A DNA stretch of 50,951 nucleotides from IMG/VR virus record IMGVR_UViG_3300009183_000122, positions 1-50,951 of that record; one strand, written 5' to 3'. This DNA is from a virus. Shown in pieces: positions 1 through 10,300 of this stretch. The position numbers were made by a program, and so were the translations under genes. Below the pieces are notes generated by a model. It saw nothing but the letters and a program-made list of their open reading frames with translations, searched no databases and was not told the origin of the DNA. Position 1 is the first letter of the stretch. Every line of letters begins with the position of its first letter.

Positions 1-26
1 ACCCTGAATTTATCCAAAACTAATAG

Positions 27-33
27 TATTTAT
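27..33 (+). promoter_or_regulatory. Putative promoter motif TATTTAT before the helicase gene
   Basis: AGTATTTATC lies 22 bases before the helicase ATG. It matches the recurrent motif seen before late genes; the function is inferred only from recurrence. Confidence 0.35.
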
Positions 34-55
34 CTTTACTAACAGAAGGAAAATT

Positions 56-1447
56 ATGGCGACAAACAAAAATTTTGAGTATCTAGGAAACACATTCCAA
101 TTACAATTACTTAATCAAATTATTTTAGATAAAGATTTTTCACATTCAATTATTGATGTGATTGAAAACAATTATTTTGAAAATAAATACTTTAAAATAA
201 TTACCCAAATGATCAGAGAGTATTATACAAAATATGATCACACACCATCATTTGAGACACTAGAACAGATTACTAAATCTGAATTACAACAAGAGATTGC
301 ATCCAAGATAGTATTGGATACAATTAAGAAAATTAAGGACGCACCTATTGATGGTGTAGCTTTTGTACAGGAAAAGGCGTTAAAATTCTGTAAACAACAG
401 GAACTTCAAAAGGTTATGACCAAAGCTCAAAAAATCATTGATGGTGGTGAATTTGAGAACTATGATGCCCTTGAGGAAATGGTTAGAGGAGCTTTACAAG
501 TAGGAGCTAAAGACACAAGTTCAATGGATGTCTTCTCCAATATTGATCAAGTCCTTGATGAAGACTACAGACACCCAATTCCAATGGGAATACCTGGTAT
601 TGATAGACTACTTAAAGGTGGTTTGGCTAAAGGTGAGATTGGGGTTATATTGGCACCAACGGGTGTGGGTAAATCTACAATCTTAACTAAAATCGCTAAC
701 CACGCATTTAACTTAGGAAACAACGTACTTCAGATCTTTTTTGAAGATAACCCAAAGGTGATTCAAAGAAAACATTATACACTTTGGACTAAGGTTCACC
801 CTGATGAATTGTCAGAAAAAAGAGACGAAGTTATCAAAAAGGTTAAAGATATTGAGGAATCTATGCCAAATAAGTTAATTATGAATAAGTTACCATCTGA
901 TACGGTAACTATGTCACAAATTAAGAATCAGATTAGAAAGATGGTGGCAGATGGTAATAAGATTGATATGGTATTACTTGATTACATTGACTGTGTTGTT
1001 CCTGATAAGAATTTAGGGGATGAATGGAAGAGTGAAGGATCTGTAATGAGAGCATTTGAAGCTATGTGTCACGAAATGGATTTAGTTGGATGGACCGCAA
1101 CACAAGGTAATAGAAGTTCTATTTCTTCTGAGGTTGTAACAACTGATCAAATGGGTGGATCAATTAAAAAGGCACAAGTTGGTCACGTTATTATTACGGT
1201 TGCAAAAACACTTCAACAGAAAGAAATGAAATTAGCAACAATAGCAATTACAAAATCAAGGGTTGGTGATGACGGAGTTGTATTTGAGAATTGTAAATTT
1301 GATAATGCGATGTTAGACATTGACACCGATAGTTCTATGACTTTCTTAGGGTTGGAAGAACAAAAAGAAGAAAAACAACGAATGAGAGTTAAAGAGTTGT
1401 TAGAAAAAAGACAACAAAGACAAAAAGACGAAACAAAAACTAATTAA
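56..1447 (+). CDS. Replicative DNA helicase, DnaB/T4 gp41-like
   Basis: A hexameric 5'-3' helicase that should unwind the phage replication fork together with the primase encoded at 32.1 kb. An N-terminal helical domain of about 110 residues is followed by a RecA-like core with Walker A (APTGVGKST, about residue 200) and Walker B (DMVLLDYID, about residue 305). At 463 residues it is close to T4 gp41 (475). The C-terminus is a charged Lys/Glu/Gln-rich tail. The start is supported by an AGAAGGA Shine-Dalgarno-like sequence a few bases upstream, which is unusual here because most genes in the window have only A-rich leaders. The NrdB gene follows after 14 bases, so the two are probably co-transcribed. 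Family assignment is firm; a RadA/DnaB paralogue is the only real alternative. Confidence 0.93.
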   Translation: MATNKNFEYLGNTFQLQLLNQIILDKDFSHSIIDVIENNYFENKYFKIITQMIREYYTKYDHTPSFETLEQITKSELQQEIASKIVLDTIKKIKDAPIDGVAFVQEKALKFCKQQELQKVMTKAQKIIDGGEFENYDALEEMVRGALQVGAKDTSSMDVFSNIDQVLDEDYRHPIPMGIPGIDRLLKGGLAKGEIGVILAPTGVGKSTILTKIANHAFNLGNNVLQIFFEDNPKVIQRKHYTLWTKVHPDELSEKRDEVIKKVKDIEESMPNKLIMNKLPSDTVTMSQIKNQIRKMVADGNKIDMVLLDYIDCVVPDKNLGDEWKSEGSVMRAFEAMCHEMDLVGWTATQGNRSSISSEVVTTDQMGGSIKKAQVGHVIITVAKTLQQKEMKLATIAITKSRVGDDGVVFENCKFDNAMLDIDTDSSMTFLGLEEQKEEKQRMRVKELLEKRQQRQKDETKTN

Positions 1448-1461
1448 TTTTAATAAAAAAA

Positions 1462-2409
1462 ATGGAAAAAATATTAAAGGAAAACCCTAACAGGTTTGTT
1501 ATCTTCCCTATAGAACACAATGACATATGGGAATACTACAAAATGCATCAGGCGGCGTTTTGGACGGCAGAAGAAGTAGATTTAACGAATGATATTCGTG
1601 ATTGGGAAAAATTAACAGATAATGAAAAATTCTTTGTAAAGAATGTATTATCATTTTTTGCAGCTTCTGATGGGATTGTAAATGAAAATTTGGCGGAGAA
1701 CTTTTATCGTGAAGTACAATATCCTGAGGCTAAGTTTTTCTACGGATTTCAGTTGGCGATGGAGAATATTCACTCATTAATGTATTCGTTATTGATTGAT
1801 ACATACATTAGTAATCCAAAAGAAAAAGATGAGTGTTTTAATGCAATTGAGAACCTACCAGCGGTTAAGAAAAAAGCTACATGGGCTCTTGATTGGATTG
1901 ATAATGGATCTTTCCAAGAAAGATTGGTGGCATTTGCTGCGGTTGAGGGTATATTCTTTTCAGGATCATTCTGTTCAATATTTTGGATGAAATCAAGAGG
2001 AATAATGCAAGGGTTATGTAATGCAAATACACTTATCTTTAAAGATGAAAACTTACATTGTGATTTTGCAATTCACTTATTGAACAACCATTGTGAGGAA
2101 AAACCATCTGAAAAAAGAATTAAAGAGATTTTGTTATCGGCTTTAGAAATTGAAAAAGAATTCATTACCGAGTCATTACCTGTATCATTGATTGGAATGA
2201 ACTCAAACTTGATGAAACAATATTTGGAGTTTGTTGTTGATGGTCTTTTAGTTAAATTTGGATGTAGTAAAGAATTTAATGTTGAACAACCATTTAAATT
2301 CATGGAACAAATTGCAGTTGAAACAAAAGGTAATTTCTTTGAATCAAGAACAATGGAATACCAAAAAGCAAAATTGAACGAAACGATTACGTTTGAAGAA
2401 GATTTTTAA
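1462..2409 (+). CDS. nrdB: Ribonucleoside-diphosphate reductase small subunit (class Ia type)
   Basis: The beta subunit of class I ribonucleotide reductase. It houses the di-iron centre and radical that start the reduction of ribonucleotides to deoxyribonucleotides for phage DNA synthesis. The metal ligands expected for the family are all visible: Asp70, Glu101 and His104 (ENIHS), Glu162, Glu196 and His199 (DENLH). Tyr108 lies seven residues after Glu101, the spacing of the radical tyrosine in the E. coli enzyme, so a tyrosyl-radical class Ia mechanism is likely. Length (315 residues) is slightly short but complete. It sits 14 bases after the helicase gene and 13 bases before NrdA, with the order B-A rather than the A-B order of T4. 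Confidence 0.96.
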   Translation: MEKILKENPNRFVIFPIEHNDIWEYYKMHQAAFWTAEEVDLTNDIRDWEKLTDNEKFFVKNVLSFFAASDGIVNENLAENFYREVQYPEAKFFYGFQLAMENIHSLMYSLLIDTYISNPKEKDECFNAIENLPAVKKKATWALDWIDNGSFQERLVAFAAVEGIFFSGSFCSIFWMKSRGIMQGLCNANTLIFKDENLHCDFAIHLLNNHCEEKPSEKRIKEILLSALEIEKEFITESLPVSLIGMNSNLMKQYLEFVVDGLLVKFGCSKEFNVEQPFKFMEQIAVETKGNFFESRTMEYQKAKLNETITFEEDF

Positions 2410-2422
2410 ATATTAAAAAATT

Positions 2423-4852
2423 ATGATGTCACTTAAAATATTAAAACGAGATGGGGATAATGTAACGTTTAACCCACAGAAAATTTACAACCGTGTTAAA
2501 AAAGCAGCAAAAGGATTGAATGTTAATTCAGATGAGATTTTTATTAAGGTTATTACTTCAGTACCAACTGAGGGTGTAATAACAACAAAAGAATTAGATA
2601 AGTTAGTTTATGAGATTGCGGCATCTTACACTGGTAGTCACCACGATTACTCAAGATTAGCGTCTTCAGTTGCAATTTCTTCATACCATAAAGAAACCAA
2701 TCCAAGTTTTTCAGAAACTATGAATTTGTTATTTGGTGATGGTATCATCAATGAAAAATTGATTGAGACCATTAAAGAATATGGTGAGGATAGTATTGAT
2801 GAGGTAATTAATCACGATAATGATTATAATTTTGATTACTTTGCTTGGAGATCTTTACAAGAAATGTACTTGTTAAAAAGACCTAATGGTGTTGTAGTTG
2901 AAAGACCACAACATATGTATATGAGGGTCGCATTATGGGTTACAGATAACTTTGTGGAGGCGGTTGAGTACTACAAATCATTATCAAATCAACTTATCTC
3001 TAAGGCAACACCAATTATGATTAATGCGGGTACAAAGGTACCTCAATTAGCATCTTGTGTTTTACACTATAATAATTCAGATTCAAGAAGTGGATTGTTA
3101 AATACATTAACGGATATATCAACTTATTCTTCAGACGCTGCAGGAATTGGACTATCAATAACTAACATTAGAAGTAAAGAAAGTAGAATATCAAGTTCAG
3201 GTGGTTATGCGGGTGGTTTATTAAAATACCTTAAAATAGTTAATGAATCTTTACGTTTCTTTAACCAACAAGGTCGTAGACCAGGGTCAGCGGCAATTTA
3301 TCTTGAACCTTGGCATAAAGATATTTTTGATTTATTGGAAATTAAAAAGAACACAGGTGCTGAAGAATTGAGAGCTAGAGATTTGTTTACGGCACTTTGG
3401 ATTCCTGATAATTTCATGAGAGCGGTAAAAGACAATACTGAATGGTATTTATTCTGTCCTAACGATATTATTACTGCAGGTATCAAACCATTACAAGAAT
3501 CATTTGGTGATGAGTATGAAGAAAATTACAATAAAGCGGTTTCTTTAGGGTTGGGTAAAAAAGTTAAGGCTCAAGACATTTGGTCTAAAATTATTGAATC
3601 ACAAGTTGAAAGTGGTGTTCCTTATTTATGTTCTAAAGATAGTGCAAACAGAAAGACTAACCACCAAAACATCGGTGTGATCAAACAATCTAATCTTTGT
3701 AATGAGATTTATCAGTACACAGATGAAGAAACAACGGCTATCTGTACGTTATCTTCAATAGTACTTAAAAACTTTATCGCTAATGGTAAATTTGATTTCC
3801 AATTGTTGTTTAATGAAGTAAGAAAAGTAGTTAGAACTTTAAATAAAGTTGTAAATATTAATAATTACTCAACACAAAAAGGATTAAAAGGTGGTTTAGA
3901 ACAACGTGCAATTGCTATCGGAACACAAGGTTTGGCTGACGTATTTTACTTACTTGACTTAATCTTTACAGACGAAGAAGCAAAAATCTTGAACAAACAA
4001 ATTTTTGAAACCATCTATTACGGAGCGGTATACGAAAGTAATGAGTTATGTAAAAATGGTAAACACGAACCATACAAACACTTCAAGGGATCACCTATGT
4101 CTAAAGGTATTTTCCAATTTGATATGTGGGATTTGAATGAAAATGATTTGTCAGGATATTGGGATTGGAATAAATTAAAAGAAGATGTTAAAGAGTATGG
4201 GGTATGTAACTCATTATTCACGGCACAAATGCCTGTTGCATCTTCCGCTAAAATTACAGGATCATTTGAGATGACTGAACCGGCTCACTCAGCATTGTTT
4301 AACAGAAGAGTTGTTGGTGGTGAAATTATGATTGTGAATAAATACTTAATTTCTGACTTTGAGAAAATTGGTATATGGTCTGAAGATTTGAAAAATGAAA
4401 TTATTATGAATGAGGGTTCAATCCAAAACATTAATTTCAATAACTACTTAGATCCTGAAGACAAACATTATAATAAGAAAGTTAAAAGAATTGAGCATTT
4501 AATCCCTAAGTACAAAACTATTTGGGAGATCTCACAAAAAGAACTTATCAACATGGCGGCAGACAGAGCACCATTTATTGATCAATCACAATCAATGAAT
4601 ATCTATATGTCAAACCCAACATTGTCTAAGATTACCTCATCACACTTCCACTCTTGGGAGAAAGGTTTGAAAACACTTTGTTACTACGTTAGAACAAAGG
4701 CAATTTCAACAGGAGCGAAACACTTAGCATTGGATATGACAAAAAGAGAACCAATTAAAAAAGTAGAAACACCTAAAGTAGATTTTTCAAATATGGATTT
4801 ACCACAAAAACCTGATAGTTCAGAGTTTGAATGTTTCGGATGTTCATCTTAG
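2423..4852 (+). CDS. nrdA: Ribonucleoside-diphosphate reductase large subunit
   Basis: The catalytic alpha subunit of class Ia ribonucleotide reductase, partner of the upstream NrdB. An ATP-cone-like allosteric domain occupies about residues 1-90. Active-site residues are in place: Cys212 (ASCVL), Asn424/Cys426/Glu428 (NLCNE) and Cys441 (ICTLSS), plus the paired tyrosines near the C-terminus (LCYYVRT) that carry the radical between subunits. The protein ends in CFGCSS, the mobile redox cysteine pair. Length of 809 residues is normal, with no intein or split. The gene begins with tandem ATG codons (2423 and 2426); either could be used. A strong intrinsic terminator follows, closing this operon. 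Confidence 0.96.
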   Translation: MMSLKILKRDGDNVTFNPQKIYNRVKKAAKGLNVNSDEIFIKVITSVPTEGVITTKELDKLVYEIAASYTGSHHDYSRLASSVAISSYHKETNPSFSETMNLLFGDGIINEKLIETIKEYGEDSIDEVINHDNDYNFDYFAWRSLQEMYLLKRPNGVVVERPQHMYMRVALWVTDNFVEAVEYYKSLSNQLISKATPIMINAGTKVPQLASCVLHYNNSDSRSGLLNTLTDISTYSSDAAGIGLSITNIRSKESRISSSGGYAGGLLKYLKIVNESLRFFNQQGRRPGSAAIYLEPWHKDIFDLLEIKKNTGAEELRARDLFTALWIPDNFMRAVKDNTEWYLFCPNDIITAGIKPLQESFGDEYEENYNKAVSLGLGKKVKAQDIWSKIIESQVESGVPYLCSKDSANRKTNHQNIGVIKQSNLCNEIYQYTDEETTAICTLSSIVLKNFIANGKFDFQLLFNEVRKVVRTLNKVVNINNYSTQKGLKGGLEQRAIAIGTQGLADVFYLLDLIFTDEEAKILNKQIFETIYYGAVYESNELCKNGKHEPYKHFKGSPMSKGIFQFDMWDLNENDLSGYWDWNKLKEDVKEYGVCNSLFTAQMPVASSAKITGSFEMTEPAHSALFNRRVVGGEIMIVNKYLISDFEKIGIWSEDLKNEIIMNEGSIQNINFNNYLDPEDKHYNKKVKRIEHLIPKYKTIWEISQKELINMAADRAPFIDQSQSMNIYMSNPTLSKITSSHFHSWEKGLKTLCYYVRTKAISTGAKHLALDMTKREPIKKVETPKVDFSNMDLPQKPDSSEFECFGCSS

Positions 4853-4875
4853 TATGAATCTTATATTACAATGGG

Positions 4876-4905
4876 AAATCACGGCTTAGGTCGTGATTTT
4901 TTATT
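4876..4905 (+). terminator. Intrinsic terminator after nrdA
   Basis: An 8-bp stem, AAATCACG (4876-4883) with CGTGATTT (4892-4899), an 8-base loop and a run of T. It separates the helicase and ribonucleotide reductase operon from the late structural block. Confidence 0.85.
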
Positions 4906-4912
4906 TTATATG

Positions 4913-4919
4913 TATTTAT
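4913..4919 (+). promoter_or_regulatory. Putative late promoter motif TATTTAT before the gp25-like gene
   Basis: TGTATTTATT lies 31 bases before the ATG at 4951 and just after the nrdA terminator, so a new promoter is needed here. A second copy, TATTTAT at 4939-4945, abuts the start. The motif recurs before other late genes in the window; its role as a -10 element is inferred. Confidence 0.45.
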
Positions 4920-4950
4920 TCAAAACACATAGATACTATATTTATAAGAT

Positions 4951-5409
4951 ATGGCAAATGGAATAACATATGGGGTAAATTTTCCTTTTAGGGAATCTTA
5001 CGTTGGTAAATATTTAGATGTTTCTGATACAACTGAAGAGGAAGTAAGAAGTAATTTAATTCATTTATTATTAACTAAAAAAGGATATAGATATTATCTT
5101 CCTGATTTTGGAACAAGATTGTATGAATATATTTTTGAACCTCTTGATGGGCCTACATTTAGTGAAATTGAAGGCGAAATTAGGGATTCTGTTGAAAAAT
5201 ATATGCCTGGTGTACAGATAACAAATATTTCAATAACCGACGCTTCTTTAGGTGAAGAAGATAAGGGTACTTTTATTAATCCTGACGGAGAAAGAGAATT
5301 TAAAGTACAAGGTATAAGTGAAAAAGAACATACCGCAAAAATTAAAATAGACTATAAGGTCACAAATCAAGCCTTTGAAAGTAGTGATTTTGTTATTATC
5401 AATATTTAA
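4951..5409 (+). CDS. Baseplate wedge protein, T4 gp25-like
   Basis: A small baseplate wedge subunit of the gp25/GpW family that helps link wedges to the tail sheath in contractile tails. The family core is clear at about residues 25-65: a helix ending in LLTKKGYRYYLPDFG followed by TRLYEYIFEPLD, then a helix (EIRDSVEKYMPGVQI) and a beta-rich C-terminus. Length (152 residues) is typical. It opens the late tail block and lies 6 bases before the gp6-like gene, the same pairing seen in T4-like and other contractile systems. No lysozyme activity is implied. Confidence 0.9.
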   Translation: MANGITYGVNFPFRESYVGKYLDVSDTTEEEVRSNLIHLLLTKKGYRYYLPDFGTRLYEYIFEPLDGPTFSEIEGEIRDSVEKYMPGVQITNISITDASLGEEDKGTFINPDGEREFKVQGISEKEHTAKIKIDYKVTNQAFESSDFVIINI

Positions 5410-5415
5410 TAGTAT

Positions 5416-7254
5416 ATGGCTGAGAAAAAAATATCATACACGACTAGAGATTTCCAAGGAATAAGAACTGAGTTAATTAACTTTACCCGTACTTATTATC
5501 CTGATTTAGTACAGAACTTTAACGATGCTGGGGTTTTCTCAGTAATGTTAGATTTAAATGCTGCCGTTACGGACAACCTACAATTTAATATTGATAGGAG
5601 TATTCAAGAAACGGTATTACAATATGCTCAACAAAAATCTTCAGTTTATAATATCGCTAAGACTTACGGGTTAAAAATTCCGGGTCAAAGACCTTCGGTG
5701 GCATTAGTAGATTTCTCAATAACGGTTCCCGCATTTGGTGATAGAGAAGATTTAAGATATTGTGGTATTCTAAGAAGAGGATCACAAGTAAGTGGTGCTG
5801 GTCAACCATTTGAAACCGTTTATGATATTGATTTTGCTTCAGCAATAAATTCTGAAGGAACATTAAATAGATTAAAGATACCTAACTTTGATGCTAATGG
5901 TAAAATATTAAATTACAACATTGTAAAAAGGGAAGTTGTTGTAAACGGATTTACAAAAGTATTCAAACGAGTTATTACACCAAACGATGTAAAACCATTC
6001 TTTGAATTATTCTTACCTGAAAAAAATGTTTTAGGTATAACAAGTGTCCTTTTAAAAGATGGGACTCAATTTAATACAATTCCAAATCCACAGGACTTTT
6101 TAGGGTTAAACGATAGATGGTATGAAGTTAAGGCACTTGCTGAAGACAGAGTATTCATTGAAGACCCAACTAAGGTTTCTGATCAACCTGGTACTAAGGT
6201 TGGTAAGTATATTTTAACTAACACTAAATTTACATCTGAGTATACACCTGAAGGTTATTTAAAAATGACATTTGGTGGTGGTAATGTTTCTGCTGAAGAA
6301 CAACTTAGAGATTTTGCAAGATCAGGTAAAGGATTTGATTTAAATAAATATTCTAATAATTTAGCTTTAGGTGCGGCTCTTAAGTCAAACACAACATTGT
6401 TTATACAATATAGAGTTGGTGGTGGACAAGCAACTAATTTAGGTGTTAATGTAATCAATCAAATTGGTACGGTTTCATTCTTTGTTAATGGTCCATCGGA
6501 AAGTATTAACAGATCTGTTATTAATACATTGAAATGTAATAACGTTACTGCGGCGATTGGAGGGGCAAACGCACCAACACTTGAAGAAGTAAGAAATATG
6601 GTATCCTATAACTTCTCAGCACAAAACAGAGCGGTTACAATAAATGACTACGAATCAATTATTAGAACAATGCCATCTCAGTTCGGAGCACCTGCAAAAG
6701 TTGCAATTACTGAAGAGAATAATATGATAAAGATAAAAATGTTATCTTATGATACAAGTGGTAATTTAACTGACACGGTTTCTAATACATTAAAAAGTAA
6801 TGTTGCAAACTACCTATCAAATTATAGGATGATTAACGACTACATTTCAATAGAAAGTGCAAACCCAATTGATTTGGCGGTTAATGTTGATGTTGTATTA
6901 GATGCTAGTCAAAACCAAGGTGCGGTTGTGTCTAAAATAATTGATATTATTTCAACATACTTTAGTCCTACAACAAGACAATTAGGTCAAAATGTTGTGG
7001 TATCTGAATTAAGAAGATTAATCCAAGCGGAAAATGGGATAATAAGTATTTCTGATATGGAATTCTTTAATAAAGTTGGGGGACAATACTCGTCAAATCA
7101 AACATCTCAAAAATATTCAGATCCGGCAACTAAACAAATTCAATTAATTGCTGATACAATTTTTGCTGAACCTACTCAAATCTACCAAATTAGATTTCCT
7201 AACAAAGATATCAATGTTAGGGTCATTAATTTAAGTACGGTTAATTTTTCCTAA
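5416..7254 (+). CDS. Baseplate wedge protein, T4 gp6 / GpJ-like
   Basis: A large baseplate wedge protein of the gp6/GpJ family, forming the ring that holds the wedges of a contractile tail. The N-terminus (YTTRDFQGIRTELINFTRTYYPDL, split here as family hallmark around residues 6-30) and the following segment (FNDAGVFSVMLDLNAAV) are typical of phage gp6-like proteins. The J-like central and C-terminal part includes NDYESIIRTMPSQFG and a beta/alpha domain ending near residue 560. The 612-residue length is close to T4 gp6 (660). It is tightly coupled to the gp25-like gene upstream. A 72-base gap with a promoter-like motif follows. Confidence 0.88.
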   Translation: MAEKKISYTTRDFQGIRTELINFTRTYYPDLVQNFNDAGVFSVMLDLNAAVTDNLQFNIDRSIQETVLQYAQQKSSVYNIAKTYGLKIPGQRPSVALVDFSITVPAFGDREDLRYCGILRRGSQVSGAGQPFETVYDIDFASAINSEGTLNRLKIPNFDANGKILNYNIVKREVVVNGFTKVFKRVITPNDVKPFFELFLPEKNVLGITSVLLKDGTQFNTIPNPQDFLGLNDRWYEVKALAEDRVFIEDPTKVSDQPGTKVGKYILTNTKFTSEYTPEGYLKMTFGGGNVSAEEQLRDFARSGKGFDLNKYSNNLALGAALKSNTTLFIQYRVGGGQATNLGVNVINQIGTVSFFVNGPSESINRSVINTLKCNNVTAAIGGANAPTLEEVRNMVSYNFSAQNRAVTINDYESIIRTMPSQFGAPAKVAITEENNMIKIKMLSYDTSGNLTDTVSNTLKSNVANYLSNYRMINDYISIESANPIDLAVNVDVVLDASQNQGAVVSKIIDIISTYFSPTTRQLGQNVVVSELRRLIQAENGIISISDMEFFNKVGGQYSSNQTSQKYSDPATKQIQLIADTIFAEPTQIYQIRFPNKDINVRVINLSTVNFS

Positions 7255-7304
7255 TAATTTATTTTTTTTTAATTAGAACTATTTTTTGAAAATAGGAAAT
7301 AAAC

Positions 7305-7311
7305 TATTTAT
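7305..7311 (+). promoter_or_regulatory. Putative late promoter motif TATTTAT before the 1814-residue gene
   Basis: ACTATTTATC lies 14 bases before the ATG at 7326 in one of the few gaps of the tail block. A weak AT-rich hairpin (7279-7295) precedes it. Promoter role is inferred. Confidence 0.45.
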
Positions 7312-7325
7312 CAAAAAAGACTTTA

Positions 7326-10300
7326 ATGCCAAAATCATATAGAATAAGGACTCAAGTAGGAGTTGACAAATACATCAATGTAAAATTAGACCAAGATTTT
7401 GATTTTTTAGAGATCCTATCTTTAAAAATAAATCAATCAGACCTTTATACAAAGGTGTGTTCTGACTATGGGGTTGTAGTTGGTAGAGTTCTTGTAAATG
7501 GTGGTTTTGGGTTACCAAATGCAAAAGTATCCATATTCATACCATTATCTAGTGAAGATGAATTAAATCCCACAATATCTGAATTATATCCATATAAAAC
7601 ATTATCAGATAATAATGAGTTAGGGTATAGATATAATTTACTACCTCATGATCCATCATATAGTATTCATGCTGCAACAGGGACATTTCCAAATAGAGAA
7701 GAAGTTTTAACAGACCAAACATATATTGAAGTTTATGACAAATATTACAAATATACCGTAAAAACAAACGATAGTGGTGACTATATGATTTTTGGGGTTC
7801 CAATTGGGACTCAAACCGTTTTTATGGATGTTGATTTATCGGATATTGGATGTTTTTCATTAACACCACAAGATTTAATTAATGCGGGTCAAGCAACTCA
7901 AACACAAGTTAATGGATCAACATTCAAATCTTCAACAAATTTAAGTGAATTACCACAGATAAAAACAGTAAATAGAAACGTTGATATATCACCTCTTTGG
8001 GGTCAAGAAGACATTTGTCAAATAGGTATTACAAGAGTTGATTTTGATTTAACTGCCGAAGCAAACGTAACTATTAATCCTACCGCTATTTTCCTTGGAT
8101 CTATTATTTCTACAACTAATGAAGATTCACTTAAAACAACTTGTAAACCAAAAAATAATACAGGAAATTTATGTGAATTAATTGCGGGGCCTGGACAAAT
8201 ATTAGCTATTAGACAAACAATATACCCTGATAAAAATAATTTTCCACTTCTTGAACAATATAAATTTGAACAAGATGGTAAAATTATAGATGGTGACGGA
8301 TCTTTTTTGGCAAATGTTCCGATGAATTTGGATTATATTATTACAAATGAATTTGGAGAACAAGTAATTTCAAATGACCCAACAAAAGGTATCCCAACAA
8401 AGGGAAGATATAGATTTAAATTTAAATGGAGTAATGAAGGTGGGTTACAGAATGATTTTCAAAGAGCAAATTTTTTAGTTCCAAATATTAAAGAACATGG
8501 TTGGACTAACACTACAGACCCACTTGACCCTACTTCCAAAACACCATTTTTAATTATAATGCCATCAACATTTCCTGTTAATCCACCACAATATACAGGA
8601 TCAACAACGGTAGCCTTAGATGGTGGGTTAACTTTTGATAATTCTGTTAACACTAAAATTTTCACTATCTATATTGATAATGGTAGTGGACCTGAACCTT
8701 ATTATGGTGATATAAGTGTAATACCTGTAAATGCTGGTGATATTGTTTTAGTAGTTTCAGAACCATTAGATAACACACAACAACAAGAAGTTAATTTTAC
8801 TTTTTATCCTAAAGGTTATTTTGATTTATTAAGATCATATACTTTTAGTTTAGATTGGGATGATTATGTTGATCCAGTTTCAGCAATTAATTGTGAGGAT
8901 ACATTTTATGAAATGAACTACAATAAAGTTTATACTACGGCAATGTTCCTTGACAGATACAAAAATGGGGTTGGAAGAGGAAGACACTTAGGTATTAAAG
9001 AAATTGATAATAGAGCTTGTAAATCAACGGTAAATACATTTCCATCTAACGACATTATTAAAAATTTTGACGCTATATTTTTTGTTTTTAATGTCTTTAT
9101 GAGTATTTTGGCATACCCATTAATAGTATTGTTATTTGTTGCTCACTTTATCGCATGGATGTGGCCGGTATTAAAGTGGTTATTAATCATTTTAGGGATA
9201 TATTTCCTTTATGATGCAATATCGGAAATGATTGATTGGATTAACTCGTTAATTGAGTTATTTGCTTTTTCGCCTTTAGGTGGTCCTGTAATTAATTTAG
9301 GTCTGATTTTAAGAATTGCGGCAAAGGCAATATCGTTTTTATTTAGAATCGCTTTTGCGATTGCATTCATTGCTTTTACAATAAAATACCTTACTAGGAT
9401 AAAAAATTTCCCAAGAATAGGTCTACCTATGATGTCTTATCCTGAATGTTCAAGTTGCGATTGTGATTGCGGACCTGCAACTTTGGATGATGATATTGAT
9501 CAAAATTCTGTTAATGATGCAATTGCTTCAGAGCAATCAACTAATAATCAACAAGAACTTGGTCAAGCTAAAGGATTTTTGGCTCCGGTTAATATGCCAA
9601 GTGCATATGAGGTTCAACATCCTAATGCCCAAAACAATCCTATTGAGGATGCAATGGAAAGAAATGATGGTCCGTTTTGGGGGGGAGATTGTCTTGATAG
9701 TGCAACAAGCGGATGTTTAAATTGTGGAATACCATCGTTAAGTACTGCGGCAATGAAACAAGATATTACACCTCAGGTTGCCGGAAGAGGTATTGCTGAC
9801 TATAATAGAATTTTTTCGGGTTATGATATATTAAGTTCAACTGGAACGGTAAATGTGGATATGGTTTTTGGTAATGAATTTGCTTTGTATCACGCACCAC
9901 AACCATTCCTATTTGCAGCTTGGGATAATAGTGGTAAAGACCCAAGAAATTGGGCTTTCCCTAAAAGTGCAACTTTTCCGCAAAGATTAAATGAATTTAA
10001 CACAAGAGATAAATATTTTGATTCTTATGGTGGTGCAAATAGAATAAAAAGTTTTGTTAACCCATCTTTAAATGGTAATACTTTTTTTGAAGATCAAGTA
10101 ATAGTTCTTTTAGCTAATCCGGGAACTAAAGATCAAATGCAAGTTGGTAAACCAATTAGTTTTAATGACCCAACAAAATCCAATGGAAATGTTAATATTA
10201 CGGGAGCTACATTAAATGAATTAGGTAATAACTCAATTACGGGTACAACAACAACAGGTCAAACACCAATATTCGTTACTTATGCGAACCCTTCAAGTAT

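Noticed and set aside
7279-7295. Hairpin CTATTTT/AAAATAG as a terminator after the gp6-like gene
   Set aside because: The stem is entirely weak pairs apart from one, the loop is 3 bases and no T-run follows.
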